Source: Bifidobacterium catenulatum PV20-2 (GTDB lineage: Bacteria; Actinomycetota; Actinomycetes; Actinomycetales; Bifidobacteriaceae). From it: 64,000 nt of DNA. Shown piece by piece: positions 35,930 through 47,981 of this stretch. The notes beneath the pieces are model-generated. The model saw only the letters and a list, made by a program, of their open reading frames with translations, was not told the origin of the DNA and ran no database searches. Location of the stretch: positions 496,001-560,000 of the forward strand of contig NZ_CP007456.1 in the NCBI RefSeq assembly GCF_000800455.1. The letters are read 5' to 3'. The translations under genes and the position numbers were made by a program. Within the stretch, counting starts at the first letter, position 1. Every line of letters begins with the position of its first letter.

Positions 35930-37081
35930 ATGGTCTATCGCATGATTTTCAACCAGACGGCGTATTTCGGTCGCGGAGCCATCAAGGAGATTCCGGGCGT
36001 TGCCAAGTCGCACGGCTTCACCAAGGCATTCATCGTCACCGATCCGGTGTTGCTTGAAACCGGCACCGTCAAGAAGGTCACCGATGTGCTCGATGAGGCA
36101 GGCATGCCGTATGAGGTCTTCGACAACGTCAAGCCGAACCCGCCGGTCGAATGCATTCAGGACGGTGTCGCCAAGTTCGCCGCATCCGGTGCCGACTTCC
36201 TGATCGGCTTGGGCGGCGGCTCCCCGCAAGACACCTGCAAGGGCATCGGCATCATCACCGCCAACCCGGAATTCTCCGACGTGCTCTCCCTGGAAGGCGT
36301 TGCCGACACCAAGAATCCGTCCGTGCCGATCTTCGGCGTGCCGACCACCGCCGGCACCGCTTCGGAAACCACCATCAACTATGTGGTCACTGACACCGCC
36401 AACAAGCGCAAGTTCGTGGCCGTCGACCCGCACGACATTCCGATCGTCGCATTCGTCGACCCGGATCTGACCGACTCCATGCCGCGTGGCCTCAAGGTTG
36501 CCACCGGACTCGACGCCCTGACCCACGCCATCGAAGGTTACATCACTCCGGGCGCATGGAGCCTGTCCGACTGCCTGTCCATGCAGACCATCCGTATGAT
36601 CGCCAAGAATCTCGCCAAGAGCGCAGACGGCGACATTCCGGCAGGCGAGCAGATGGCATACGCCTCCTACATCACCGGTATGGCCTACTCCAACGTCGGC
36701 CTCGGCCTGGTGCATGGCATGGCCCACCCGCTGGGCGGCCGTCTCGGCGTGGCCCACGGCGTTGCCAACGGCATTCTGCTGGCTCCGGTCATGGAATACA
36801 ACAAGGACTACACCGGTGAGAAGTACCGTGACATCGCCGACGCCTTCGGCATCGCGGACGCCTACACCGGCGATATCGAAACCGTGCGCGAAGAGGCCGT
36901 CCAGGCTGTGCATAAGCTCACCGTGGATCTGAAGAACCCGACCACCATCTCCGAAGTCGGCGCCACCGAAGCCGATCTTGAGCCGCTGGCCTATGATGCC
37001 TTCCACGATGTGTGCACGCCGGGCAACCCCCGTCAGGCCACGCAGGAGGACATCCTCGCCATCTACAAGAGCCTGATGTAA
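35930..37081 (+). CDS. fucO: Iron-dependent alcohol dehydrogenase, lactaldehyde reductase type
   Basis: NAD-linked group III dehydrogenase. The 383-residue product is full length: GGGSPQDTCKGIG (NAD/phosphate loop, about 97-109), GTASETT, and the iron ligands in GLDALTHAIEGY (Asp/His) and LVHGMAHPLGG with a further His in GVAHGVANG. Close in sequence style to FucO, which reduces lactaldehyde to 1,2-propanediol during fucose or rhamnose use. The start has AAAGGAGAG. Very strongly biased codon use (clean GCC/ATC/AAG) suggests high expression. Single gene with bidirectional terminator. Confidence 0.93.
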   Translation: MVYRMIFNQTAYFGRGAIKEIPGVAKSHGFTKAFIVTDPVLLETGTVKKVTDVLDEAGMPYEVFDNVKPNPPVECIQDGVAKFAASGADFLIGLGGGSPQDTCKGIGIITANPEFSDVLSLEGVADTKNPSVPIFGVPTTAGTASETTINYVVTDTANKRKFVAVDPHDIPIVAFVDPDLTDSMPRGLKVATGLDALTHAIEGYITPGAWSLSDCLSMQTIRMIAKNLAKSADGDIPAGEQMAYASYITGMAYSNVGLGLVHGMAHPLGGRLGVAHGVANGILLAPVMEYNKDYTGEKYRDIADAFGIADAYTGDIETVREEAVQAVHKLTVDLKNPTTISEVGATEADLEPLAYDAFHDVCTPGNPRQATQEDILAIYKSLM

Positions 37082-37155
37082 TGCGGCAATTCCCACGAAC
37101 CGGCAATCGTGCGTAACGAACGACGAATCGTGAGAGAACATCGCTGAGAACATAA

Positions 37156-37199
37156 AAAAATCGTGGCGTGAATCGTAACAAATTCACACCACGATTTTT
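37156..37199. terminator. Bidirectional terminator after fucO
   Basis: AAAAATCGTGG.GTGAAT/ATTCAC.CCACGATTTTT hairpin between convergent genes. Confidence 0.88.
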
Positions 37200-37264
37200 G
37201 TATGCAATTATAATTACGCATGTTGATGAATTGAATACTTCAATTCAATATGAATATATGCGAA

Positions 37265-38200
37265 TTAATCGTTGGAATCCTCGTGCTTTTCACTCCACTC
37301 CTCATCAGTAGGGGTGTCGTCATACCATTCACGTCCCTCCTGCTCGGCCAATTCCATCTGCTCGTTGATCCACGCCGCCTCCGCAGGATTGATATCGGCG
37401 GTGTCAAGCACCTTCTGCCACACCGGATACAGCAGATGCATCACCGGATACAGCGCGGTGAGCAGAATCTCCGGCTTATGCTTGCGTGAATGCTGTGGAT
37501 GCGCGTCGAACGTGTTCTTGAAACGACGCATGTAATTATTGAACGACGTGAGCGACGTGTCCATACGGCGGGCGCTGATGCCGGCGATCATGCGCGGGCA
37601 GTACACGGTTTTCAAATCCTTGCCCAGCAGATGCAGCGAAATATCGATATCCTCATGCATCACATCGGCCTTGTCGCGGCACACCTCGTCGCAAATTTCG
37701 CGCCAAGCTGAAGCACGGACCGCCATATTCGAGCCAAACAGCAATGGCTGGCCGCCGTCGGCCTTGTAAATGCGCTTGCGCGTGGAATTATCCCCACGCA
37801 AACCAAAATGGCGGCTCGGCAAATCGTAATACATCACCGGACCAGTGGCACCCATGGCCTCCGGATCCTCAGTGAAAATGCCGGACACCACCTCGACCCA
37901 ATCCGGGCGAATCATGCAATCAGCGTCGAAACGGCCTAGAATATCGCCGGTGGCGTGATTCAAACCATAATCTCGCGTCGGAATCAATCCCTGCTCCTCA
38001 TCCTGATGCAACAAGCGAACAGGGGCTTGAGGGTGGTCTTTCATAAACTGCTCCACCACAGCTACCGTCGAATCGGTGGAACGATTGTCGACAACGATCA
38101 CTTCATGGGGCATCACGGTCTGCCTAGTGGCATTCAACAGGCAATCGTTGATACGCTCCTCTTCATTCCAAGCGGGGATGACAATTGAAACGTTCAGCAT
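37265..38200 (-). CDS. GT2 family glycosyltransferase
   Basis: A 311-residue soluble or peripheral GT-A enzyme: MLNVSIVIPAWNEEERI at the start, VVDNRSTDST, the DxD-type metal site GRFDADCM, and the acceptor loop MHEDIDISLHL. The acceptor is unknown. On minus TATTGT is 7 bases before ATG 38200, so it is probably leaderless; the frame reaches 38209. Divergent from the AI-2E-type gene with only 54 bases between starts. Could decorate a wall glycolipid or teichoic-like polymer; not evidently part of the Pel locus. Confidence 0.88.
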   Translation of the reverse strand: MLNVSIVIPAWNEEERINDCLLNATRQTVMPHEVIVVDNRSTDSTVAVVEQFMKDHPQAPVRLLHQDEEQGLIPTRDYGLNHATGDILGRFDADCMIRPDWVEVVSGIFTEDPEAMGATGPVMYYDLPSRHFGLRGDNSTRKRIYKADGGQPLLFGSNMAVRASAWREICDEVCRDKADVMHEDIDISLHLLGKDLKTVYCPRMIAGISARRMDTSLTSFNNYMRRFKNTFDAHPQHSRKHKPEILLTALYPVMHLLYPVWQKVLDTADINPAEAAWINEQMELAEQEGREWYDDTPTDEEWSEKHEDSND

Positions 38201-38254
38201 AACTACCACAATAGCTCAGCCTGTACACGACGCCTATCGCTACAATGGGAAGCC

Positions 38255-39793
38255 ATGAGCGAAAGCGAACAGCGATTGAACAATACGCAGAGTGAAAACG
38301 GTGCGAACACCAGCGAGCAGCGCTGGGATCTCGGCACCTTGTTTCCAGCCAAAGGAGATCCCCGAAAACCGCCGGAATGGTTGGGGCGTGCGCTGCTATA
38401 CATCGCCATAGCCATTGTGGTGTTTACTTTCTGCTGGCGCAGCTGGGGCAAAATCGAATACCTGGTGATCGACATCATCGTCTCGCTGTTCATCGCGCTC
38501 GCGGTGGAGCCGATGGTGGTGCCGCTGGTCAAGCATGGCTGGAAACGTTCGTTCGCCTCGCTGTTCTCGCTGCTGATGCTGGCCGTGATTCTCGGCGTGC
38601 TGTTCACGCTGTTCGGCAACCTGTTCGTGCAGCAGGTGATCGCATTGGTGAACGGTCTGCCCGACCTGTACGAGCAGATGTGCCAGTTCGCCAGTCAATA
38701 CGCGAATTTCCAACTTCCTGAGATCAATAATCTCGGCAATGAGATTCTGAAGAACATTCAAACGTCATGGGTCACCGATTTCGCGGGTACCGCGCTAAAT
38801 ACAGTGTCGGGATTGTTTTCGTTCCTGATCAACCTCATGACGATAATCATGACCACGTATTACATTTCAGCGGCTGGCCCGAAACTGCGTCGTGCCGCAT
38901 GCCAGTGGATGGCTCCGGCGGCTCAGCGCCGATTCCTGTTCGTGTGGACGGTGAGCCAGAGCCAGATCTCGTCGTTCCTGTTCTCCCGCGCCATTCTCGC
39001 GTTGCTGAACGCGTTCTTCACCGGAATCTGTCTGATGCTGCTGCACGTGCCCTATTGGCTACCGTTGGCGCTGTTCTGCGGTATGGTTTCGCAGTTCATT
39101 CCTATGCTGGGCACGTATATCGGCGGCGCATTGCCGGTGCTGTTCGCGTGGGGCAGCTGCGGACTGTGGCAGGCCGTGGCGGTGCTGGTGTTCATCTGCG
39201 TGTATCAGCAGATTGAGAATCTGATCTTCGCGCCGAAGATCTCCCAGCGCACCATGGATGTGAATGATGCCGTGGCGTTCCTCGCGGTGTTGGCGTTCAC
39301 TTCGCTGTTCGGCGCGCTTGGCGCATTCCTCGCATTGCCGGTGGTCGCTTCCGTGCAGACGATCTTCCGCACCTATACAAAGCGGTACGAGCTGGTTGAC
39401 TCCCCGCTGATGGATGATCCGGTGCCTGAAAAGAAGTCGAAGCTGGTGGAAGGTGCCGAAGTCATCAGCGAGCATCTGCACAATATGCCTCGCGCGGTGC
39501 AGGGATCCAGTGCGCATGTGCCGATTTCCGACGAAGTGCGGCAGTTACAGGAGCAGGCGTACAATATCACCCGTTCCGAGGAATCGCTGGAATCGGGCGA
39601 AACCGTCGCCATTCCGAAGCACGTGTTGGACAAAACGGAACGCAAGCCATTGCAGGGTCTTGAGAGCGAAAACCCATCGCAGGAATCCAACGAAAAATCG
39701 GAATCCGGCAATGAACGGAAGAACGGCGAATCGCGGGAAGCTGAAGGAAGCACGAAAAACGCGGATGACAATCCAAGAAGTAGGTGGCGTTAA
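38255..39793 (+). CDS. AI-2E family transporter (PF01594) with long acidic tail
   Basis: A 512-residue membrane protein with about eight helices in residues 45-375, including the family loop FCGMVSQFIPMLGTYIGG and the helix pair ENLIFAPKISQRTMDVNDAVAFLAVL. The C-terminal 130 residues are polar, Glu/Ser/Asn-rich and probably disordered. The family includes AI-2 exporters and Na/Li-H antiporters, so substrate is open. TACAAT lies 8 bases before ATG 38255 (leaderless). The stop overlaps the next gene start (TAATG). Confidence 0.9.
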   Translation: MSESEQRLNNTQSENGANTSEQRWDLGTLFPAKGDPRKPPEWLGRALLYIAIAIVVFTFCWRSWGKIEYLVIDIIVSLFIALAVEPMVVPLVKHGWKRSFASLFSLLMLAVILGVLFTLFGNLFVQQVIALVNGLPDLYEQMCQFASQYANFQLPEINNLGNEILKNIQTSWVTDFAGTALNTVSGLFSFLINLMTIIMTTYYISAAGPKLRRAACQWMAPAAQRRFLFVWTVSQSQISSFLFSRAILALLNAFFTGICLMLLHVPYWLPLALFCGMVSQFIPMLGTYIGGALPVLFAWGSCGLWQAVAVLVFICVYQQIENLIFAPKISQRTMDVNDAVAFLAVLAFTSLFGALGAFLALPVVASVQTIFRTYTKRYELVDSPLMDDPVPEKKSKLVEGAEVISEHLHNMPRAVQGSSAHVPISDEVRQLQEQAYNITRSEESLESGETVAIPKHVLDKTERKPLQGLESENPSQESNEKSESGNERKNGESREAEGSTKNADDNPRSRWR

Positions 39794-41016
39794 TGGTACT
39801 GCTGAGCGTACTTGACATTCTGCTGGTCATCGTCGGCGGCGCAGGTGTGGTCTATCAGGCGGTGTGCATTCTCATCTCCCTGTTCACCAAGCCGATCAAA
39901 TTTCCCGATGCGCCGATGAACAAGCGTTACGCGGTGCTGATTTCCGCACGAAACGAGGCGAAAGTCATCGGCAACCTCATTACCTGCATCCAAACGCAGA
40001 CGTACCCGAGCGAGCTGATCGACATTTGGCTCGTTGCCGACAATTGCACCGACAATACCGCCGAAGTGGCGCGCAACATGGGCTGCCATGTGGTCGAACG
40101 CTTCAACAAGGAACTTGTGGGCAAGGGCTACGCATTGACGTATCTGCTTGACCAGATGAACGAATCCGGCGCATCCGACCTGTACGACGCGTTCTTCGTG
40201 TTCGATGCCGACAACAAGCTCGACAAGCATTACGTCGAAGAGATGAACAAGGCGTTCCAGTCGGGCTTTAAGATTCTCACCAGCTACCGTAATTCCGTGA
40301 ATTTGTCCGACAATTGGGTCTCTTCCGGTTCTGCATTGTGGTTCATCCGTGAATCTCGATTCCTGTCGGCCTCGCGCATGTGGCTCGGCAACAGCTGCCA
40401 TGTAGGGGGCACAGGTTTCATGTTTTCGCAGGAGATCATGCGTCGTAATAATGGTTGGAAATTCCACCTTTTGACCGAGGATTTGGAATTCACCATGGAT
40501 TCCTTGCTACACGGCGACCGCATCGGCTACTGCGGTACCGCGATTCTGTATGACGAGCAGCCTGTCACCTTCGCGCAGAGCTGGCGTCAGCGTTTGCGTT
40601 GGAGCAAGGGTTTCCTGCAAGTGTTCCGTTATTACGGGCCGGCTTTGGTCAAACGCGCCATCAGGGAACGCGATTTCTCCGCCGTTGATTTCACACTGTT
40701 GTTGTGTCCGTTCACGGTGATCGGTATTGTGCGCGTTCTGCTGGGACTGTTGTTTGCGACCTGCGGATTCGTGACATGGCAGAGCCAGTTGAGCTCGTTG
40801 GCCGGTTGGACGTCCGGCATTGTGACGTCGGTGATCGGCATGATGGCGTTGGCCGCGTTGACGATTATTGTGGAACGCGATCAGATTGGTGCCACCAACA
40901 AGGAGCTGTTCGCGTATGTGCTGAGCTTCCCGATCTACATGTTCAGTTATGTGCCGATCTCGTTCCAGGCTATGTTCGCCAAGTCGGAATGGAAGCCAAT
41001 CGAGCATAAGGGATGA
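39793..41016 (+). CDS. Membrane GT2 glycosyltransferase
   Basis: A 407-residue processive-type GT2: an N-terminal membrane helix, the GT-A domain with VADNCTDNT and FDADNKLD (DxD), the TEDLEF acceptor motif, QRLRW (266-270), and two or three C-terminal membrane helices. This layout is shared with hyaluronan/chitin/poly-GlcNAc-type synthases. Translationally coupled to the transporter gene by TAATG overlap with AGGTGG upstream. The product sugar is unknown; together with the upstream transporter it may form an export pair, which is inference. Confidence 0.9.
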   Translation: MVLLSVLDILLVIVGGAGVVYQAVCILISLFTKPIKFPDAPMNKRYAVLISARNEAKVIGNLITCIQTQTYPSELIDIWLVADNCTDNTAEVARNMGCHVVERFNKELVGKGYALTYLLDQMNESGASDLYDAFFVFDADNKLDKHYVEEMNKAFQSGFKILTSYRNSVNLSDNWVSSGSALWFIRESRFLSASRMWLGNSCHVGGTGFMFSQEIMRRNNGWKFHLLTEDLEFTMDSLLHGDRIGYCGTAILYDEQPVTFAQSWRQRLRWSKGFLQVFRYYGPALVKRAIRERDFSAVDFTLLLCPFTVIGIVRVLLGLLFATCGFVTWQSQLSSLAGWTSGIVTSVIGMMALAALTIIVERDQIGATNKELFAYVLSFPIYMFSYVPISFQAMFAKSEWKPIEHKG

Positions 41017-41109
41017 CGTTTGTTCGCTGGCTTGCGCGTTTCCTGCCTTTTCGTTTTCATTTCGATTTTTCATTTCGATTTCCGCTTATGACTGGAGTGT
41101 TGTTGTTCC

Positions 41110-42555
41110 ATGGATGATTCGGCTGAATACCGGCATGTGAAACGCCGTCGATACATCACGGTGGCGCTTTCCGTGGCGCTCACCACGGTATTGTGCGTTG
41201 GCTATGTCGTGGCCGACATTTTCGACAAGCTGCCGGGCGTTCTTACCCTGCAGGAGGTCGAACACATCACCGCCAAGACGCCGGGCAACGCCGTTCCTGC
41301 GGCAACGGTGGTCGGAGGGCTTGACGCTTCGAAGACCGTGGATGCAGTTGCGGCGAAGGCACTGATCAGCCAATTCGAAACGGCCGCCTCCGACTTCGGT
41401 GGCGAATATGCCATCGCCATCGCCGATGCGGCTGGCAATGTGGTGGCCGAACATGATCTCGACAAGTCGTATACTCCGGCATCCACCATGAAAACGTTGA
41501 CGGCATATGCGGCGGCGACCACGCTCGACATGGGCAAGACGTTGGATACGCAGACCTATCTGGAACAGCGTGAGGACGGCACCGCGCGATTGGTGCTCAA
41601 AGGCAATGGCGACATGCTGCTCGGTGCCGGTGCATCGGATTCGGCGCATATCAATGGGCGTGCCGGACTGGGGACGCTTGCCGCAAATACGGCCAAGGCG
41701 TTACACCAGCGGGACATCACTTCCGTGACGCTTGTCTATGATGATTCCCTGTTCGGTAACGACCGTTGGCCGAGCGGCATCGCCGAGCTCGACTCGGACC
41801 ATGTGTACTACGCGCCGACCGCGTCCATGGCGGTAGATGGCGGACGCAATTGGAACGGTGCCAATCCCGCAGATCCCGATATTTTCAGCACATACCCCGC
41901 TTTGAGTACGCAGCCTGCCCGCGAGGCCGCGCAGGTGTTCACGCAGCGTTTGGCTGAACAGGGCATTGCCGTGAACTCTTCCGTGGAGCAGGGAACGGTA
42001 CCCGAAGGCACCAGTCCCATCGCGGACGTGCATTCCGCATCGCTGAATGAGATCATGGCGTTCATGCTTCGGCATTCCGACAATTCCTTGGCTGAGGAAT
42101 TTGGCAGATTGCTGGCTTTGCATCTCGGCGTCGACAATTCGCCGGCCGGGGCTGTGCGGTCAGTCGAACAGGTGCTGGTTCAGCGGGGAATCTCCACCGA
42201 AGGTCTCATCATGCCCAACTGTTCGGGTCTGTCCGAGGAGTCCAAACTCACCGCGCGCACCCTGCTGGAAGTGCAGCAACGCAACCTGACGAGCGGTGCC
42301 GGAGCCGCCGCTGCCGAAGGATTGTCGGTCGTGGGATTCGTGGGCACTGCCGCGAATCGTTTGAACGATGCTGACGAGGCTGGTCTCATCCGTGTCAAAA
42401 CCGGCAGTTTGGGGGATGTGACCTCCATGACCGGCAATGTGTCGCGTCACAACGGAGGTGCGCTGAGCTTTGCCGTGATCGTCAACAATCCCGATGATTT
42501 CGAGGCTGCGAAATCTGCTATCGACACTTTTGTGGCCGCACTGCCGAAGCTGTGA
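41110..42555 (+). CDS. dacB: D-alanyl-D-alanine carboxypeptidase/endopeptidase (PBP4, S13)
   Basis: Trims peptidoglycan peptides outside the membrane. The 481-residue product has one N-terminal hydrophobic segment (about 15-36). Catalytic motifs are S-T-M-K (Ser125-Lys128), S-D-N (323-325) and K-T-G (430-432). It precedes tilS and hpt in the order common to many Actinobacteria; tilS starts 4 bases after its stop. Confidence 0.94.
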   Translation: MDDSAEYRHVKRRRYITVALSVALTTVLCVGYVVADIFDKLPGVLTLQEVEHITAKTPGNAVPAATVVGGLDASKTVDAVAAKALISQFETAASDFGGEYAIAIADAAGNVVAEHDLDKSYTPASTMKTLTAYAAATTLDMGKTLDTQTYLEQREDGTARLVLKGNGDMLLGAGASDSAHINGRAGLGTLAANTAKALHQRDITSVTLVYDDSLFGNDRWPSGIAELDSDHVYYAPTASMAVDGGRNWNGANPADPDIFSTYPALSTQPAREAAQVFTQRLAEQGIAVNSSVEQGTVPEGTSPIADVHSASLNEIMAFMLRHSDNSLAEEFGRLLALHLGVDNSPAGAVRSVEQVLVQRGISTEGLIMPNCSGLSEESKLTARTLLEVQQRNLTSGAGAAAAEGLSVVGFVGTAANRLNDADEAGLIRVKTGSLGDVTSMTGNVSRHNGGALSFAVIVNNPDDFEAAKSAIDTFVAALPKL

Positions 42556-42559
42556 TGCC

Positions 42560-43654
42560 ATGGTGTATTCGTCTCGTTTGCGTAAGGGTGTCGGCGAGTT
42601 GCGGGTCGCGCTGGAATCGGCCGGATTGGGATTGCAGGATGCCCGATTCGCCCGTCATGGCGAGCACACGCCCGATGCGGACGCTCCTCTGATTATGGTG
42701 GCCTGTTCCGGTGGCCGCGATTCGATGGCGTTGGCTGCAGTTGCTGCGAAAACATGCGCTTCGTTGGGATTGCGATGCGGGGCGATCATCATCGACCACC
42801 AGTTGCAGCAAGGCTCTGCCGGTGTTGCGCGGGCAACCGCCGATCGTTGCGTTGCGTTGGGTCTTGACCCAGTTCGTGTTCGTGCGATTGACGTGCCCGA
42901 CTCCCGCGGCATCGGTGTTGAAGCGGCGGCGCGTGAAGCGCGCTACCATGCGATTGTCGACGCATGCTCCGACGCTTCGGCCGTGCTGCTGGCTCATACG
43001 AAAAACGATCAGGCGGAAACCGTGATCATCGGTTTGTTGCGTTCCGCGGGCCTCGATGCGGTTTGCGGTATGAACGGTTCCTTTATGCGAGACGGGGTGC
43101 GTTTTCTACGCCCGTGGCTGAATGTGACCCGCGAAGAAACCACTGGCATCTGCGAGGATCTGCGGCTTGCTTGGTGGGACGATCCCACAAATGGGCCGGA
43201 TGTGGGGTATTCGGGCGGAAATGAGCCTCTTCCCGCGAACTATCCGCTGCGATCCCGAATCCGGCACGATCTCATGCCATATCTTGAATCGTTCGCGGGA
43301 AGTGACGTCGTGTCGAGACTTGCGCTTGGAGCGAGGCTTGCCGAAGACGATCGCGCATATCTTGACGATGTGGCGCAACGCGTGTGCGAGCAAGGCGTAA
43401 CCGTGAACAACGGCGAGATAATCATCGACGTGCGTGCGTTGCAATCGCAAGATATAGCCATCAGAAGACGGGTGATTGTGCGCTCGCTTGCAGAAGCAGG
43501 CATTTCGTGCATGGCACGGCAGGTTGAAGGGATCGACAGGTTGATCTGCGACTGGCACGGCCAGAAAGGTGTGAATCTTCCCAGCGGATATTCAGCATAT
43601 CGCCAGAAACACGTCATTCGCGTGTGCCAAGATGGTGGGCATGCGAATCGCTGA
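42560..43654 (+). CDS. tilS: tRNA(Ile)-lysidine synthase
   Basis: Converts C34 of the CAU-anticodon tRNA-Ile to lysidine, using ATP and lysine; essential for AUA decoding. The 364-residue product has the PP-loop ACSGGRDSMAL (50-58) and the family motifs IIDHQLQ and AHTKNDQAET. ATG 42560 lies 4 bases after the dacB stop. It overlaps the hpt start. Length fits the actinobacterial form without the full C-terminal domain of E. coli. Confidence 0.94.
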   Translation: MVYSSRLRKGVGELRVALESAGLGLQDARFARHGEHTPDADAPLIMVACSGGRDSMALAAVAAKTCASLGLRCGAIIIDHQLQQGSAGVARATADRCVALGLDPVRVRAIDVPDSRGIGVEAAAREARYHAIVDACSDASAVLLAHTKNDQAETVIIGLLRSAGLDAVCGMNGSFMRDGVRFLRPWLNVTREETTGICEDLRLAWWDDPTNGPDVGYSGGNEPLPANYPLRSRIRHDLMPYLESFAGSDVVSRLALGARLAEDDRAYLDDVAQRVCEQGVTVNNGEIIIDVRALQSQDIAIRRRVIVRSLAEAGISCMARQVEGIDRLICDWHGQKGVNLPSGYSAYRQKHVIRVCQDGGHANR

Positions 43655-44200
43655 CGTACAAGAAGATATTGATCACGAGCTGATCAGTAAAGAAGAGATT
43701 GCCGACATCATCAACCATGCCGCAGCCCAGGCCAGTGAAGACTACTGTGGCAAGAACCCGCTGCTGGTTTGCGTACTCAAGGGCGCAGTGAACACGCTTG
43801 CGGCGTTCTCGCAGGCCATGAGCATCCACGCGGAGATGGATTTCATGAGCTTGTCGAGCTACGGTTCCGGCACTCAATCGAGCGGCAAGATCACCGTGCG
43901 GCAGGATCTGTCCACCGATGTTCGCGGTCGTCACGTGCTTATTGTGGAAGACATCATCGATTCGGGCGTCACGTTGGCGTGGCTCGTCGATGAGCTTAGG
44001 AGCCGTGGTGCCGCTTCCGTGGAGATCTTTGCGCTGTTGGAAAAGCCGGCGCGCCGTAAGGTGGATGTTCCTGTGAAATATAAGGGACGTGAGATTCCCG
44101 ATGAATTCGTGGTCGGTTTCGGCTTGGATTATGACGAGCGATACCGCAATCTTGATTCGATCGCGGTGCTGAAGCCGGAAGTTTATGAAGGAGGTCAGGC

Positions 44201-44204
<4 letters not shown>
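43632..44204 (+). CDS. hpt: Hypoxanthine phosphoribosyltransferase
   Basis: Purine salvage: hypoxanthine or guanine plus PRPP to IMP or GMP. The 190-residue product has CVLKGAVN, the flexible loop [13 protein letters not shown], and the PRPP loop [13 protein letters not shown]. Its start overlaps tilS; ATG 43641 is a possible alternative. Stop overlaps ftsH start (ATGA). The tilS-hpt-ftsH order is widely conserved. Confidence 0.95.
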
Positions 44205-46302
<2,098 letters not shown>

Positions 46303-46303
<1 letters not shown>

Positions 46304-46941
46304 TGAGCGATACCGAAGCATTCGATACCCTCTTCGACGACAAGGCCCGTGCCGCCCATGCGGCCGGGCCTGTCGGCTATGACGAGGAAGGCGTGCGCCA
46401 GGCAGTACGCCTGTTTTTAAAATCCATTGGCGAAGACCCGGACCGTGAAGGCCTGCTCGACACCCCAGATCGTATTGGGCGTGCCTGTAAGGAGCTGTTC
46501 GCAGGCCTTGGACACGGCCCTGAGGAAGTGCTCAAAACCAAGTTCAAAGTCGATACCGACGAAATGGTGCTGGTACGCGATATTGAACTCTTCTCGGTAT
46601 GCGAACACCACCTGTTGCCGTTCCATGGCGTGGCCCACGTTGGCTATATTCCATCGAACGGCCAAGTGGCGGGCTTAAGCAAGCTTGCACGACTGGTGGA
46701 ACTGTATGCCCGCCGTCCGCAAGTGCAGGAGCGTCTCACCCAACAGGTGGCCGACGCGCTGATGGAAGGTATCGAAGCACGTGGCGTGATCGTGGTCACC
46801 GAATGCGACCACATGTGCATGGCCATGCGTGGCGTGAAGAAAGCGCAATCGCGTACGGTCACATCGGCGGTACGCGGCTGCATGCGAGACGCGGCGACGC
46901 GAGCCGAAGCCATGAGCCTGATTCTGTCGCAGCATGCGTGA
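46303..46941 (+). CDS. folE: GTP cyclohydrolase I
   Basis: First step of folate synthesis: GTP to dihydroneopterin triphosphate. The 212-residue product has the zinc/active-site stretch [16 protein letters not shown] (Cys and two His), GLSKLARLV, and the second zinc Cys in [16 protein letters not shown] 46303 overlaps the ftsH stop, so it is translationally coupled. First of a folate block folE-folP-folBK. Confidence 0.96.
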
Positions 46942-47028
46942 GCGACGTATGGCACAGCTTGGCCGCTGACATGACTTGGTGAAGTCGAATCGTAAATAAC
47001 AATAACCGGATATAGGAGGGGAAACCGG

Positions 47029-47907
47029 ATGACCATTGATATGAAATCGATTCATGATAGTGACCGTACGCTGGTGATGGGCGTGCTCAACATTACGGAG
47101 GATTCGTTCTCCGATGGAGGGTTGTGGCTCGATCCTGCGAATGCGAAAGCGCACGGCGAGGCGATGATGAAAGATGGAGCTGACATCATCGACATCGGTG
47201 CCGAATCCACTCGCCCCGGAGCCAAACGCGTCAGCGAGGAAGACGAGCAAACCCGCGTGCTAGGTGCCGTGGACGCGCTGATTCCGGAAGGCGCGGTGCT
47301 GTCCATCGACACTACGCGCGCATCGGTGGCTCGCATGGCGTTGGAGCATGGTGCGCAGATCATCAACGACGTGTCCGGCGGTCGGCTGGACCGCGAAGTG
47401 CCCCATGTGGTGGCCGAACACGCGGAAAGCCTTTACATTGTGCAGCATTGGCGCGGTTGGCTTGCCGGCTCTGCAGGCGACGTGCCTGACGCGGATACGT
47501 CCGTGTACGCCAATGGCGTGGTGGATGACGTGTATGACGAACTCATGAAGCAGGTCGACGACGTGCTTCAGGCAGGCGTCTCGCCGTCACAGATCATCAT
47601 CGATCCGGGTCTTGGATTCTCCAAACCGAGCGTCGAACATAACTTCCCGCTGATGGTGGCATTGGAGCGGTTCAACGCCACCGGGTATCCGGTGCTGATC
47701 GGAGCTTCGCGCAAACGATTCGTCGGCGCGGCGCTTGCCGATGCCGGTATCGACGAGCCAGACATGGATAGCAAAGACAATGCAACCGCTGCCATCAGCG
47801 CCCTGTGTGCCGAACATGGAGCGTGGGCCGTGCGCGTGCATGACGTGGAGAAAAGCCGCGACGCGGTGGCGATCGGCAATGCATGGTGTGCTTTCGCTAA
47901 CGACTGA
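47029..47907 (+). CDS. folP: Dihydropteroate synthase
   Basis: Joins the pterin pyrophosphate to p-aminobenzoate. The 292-residue TIM barrel has VMGVLNITEDSFSDGG (pterin loop; most homologues have NVTPDSFSDGG), DIGAESTRPGA, IDTTRASVA, INDVSGG and IDPGLGFSK. The start has AGGAGGGG eight bases before ATG. Between folE and folBK. Target family of sulfonamides. Confidence 0.96.
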   Translation: MTIDMKSIHDSDRTLVMGVLNITEDSFSDGGLWLDPANAKAHGEAMMKDGADIIDIGAESTRPGAKRVSEEDEQTRVLGAVDALIPEGAVLSIDTTRASVARMALEHGAQIINDVSGGRLDREVPHVVAEHAESLYIVQHWRGWLAGSAGDVPDADTSVYANGVVDDVYDELMKQVDDVLQAGVSPSQIIIDPGLGFSKPSVEHNFPLMVALERFNATGYPVLIGASRKRFVGAALADAGIDEPDMDSKDNATAAISALCAEHGAWAVRVHDVEKSRDAVAIGNAWCAFAND

Positions 47908-47981
47908 TACGCGCCCGACAGCGCAGATATCGCAACGCCGTAAACCACTGGAACTCTTAGGATATGCAAAGAAAGGCTGGC

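Noticed and set aside
37265..41016. The GT2/transporter genes as part of the pel locus
   Set aside because: They are separated by fucO and a bidirectional terminator, and one GT2 is on the other strand.
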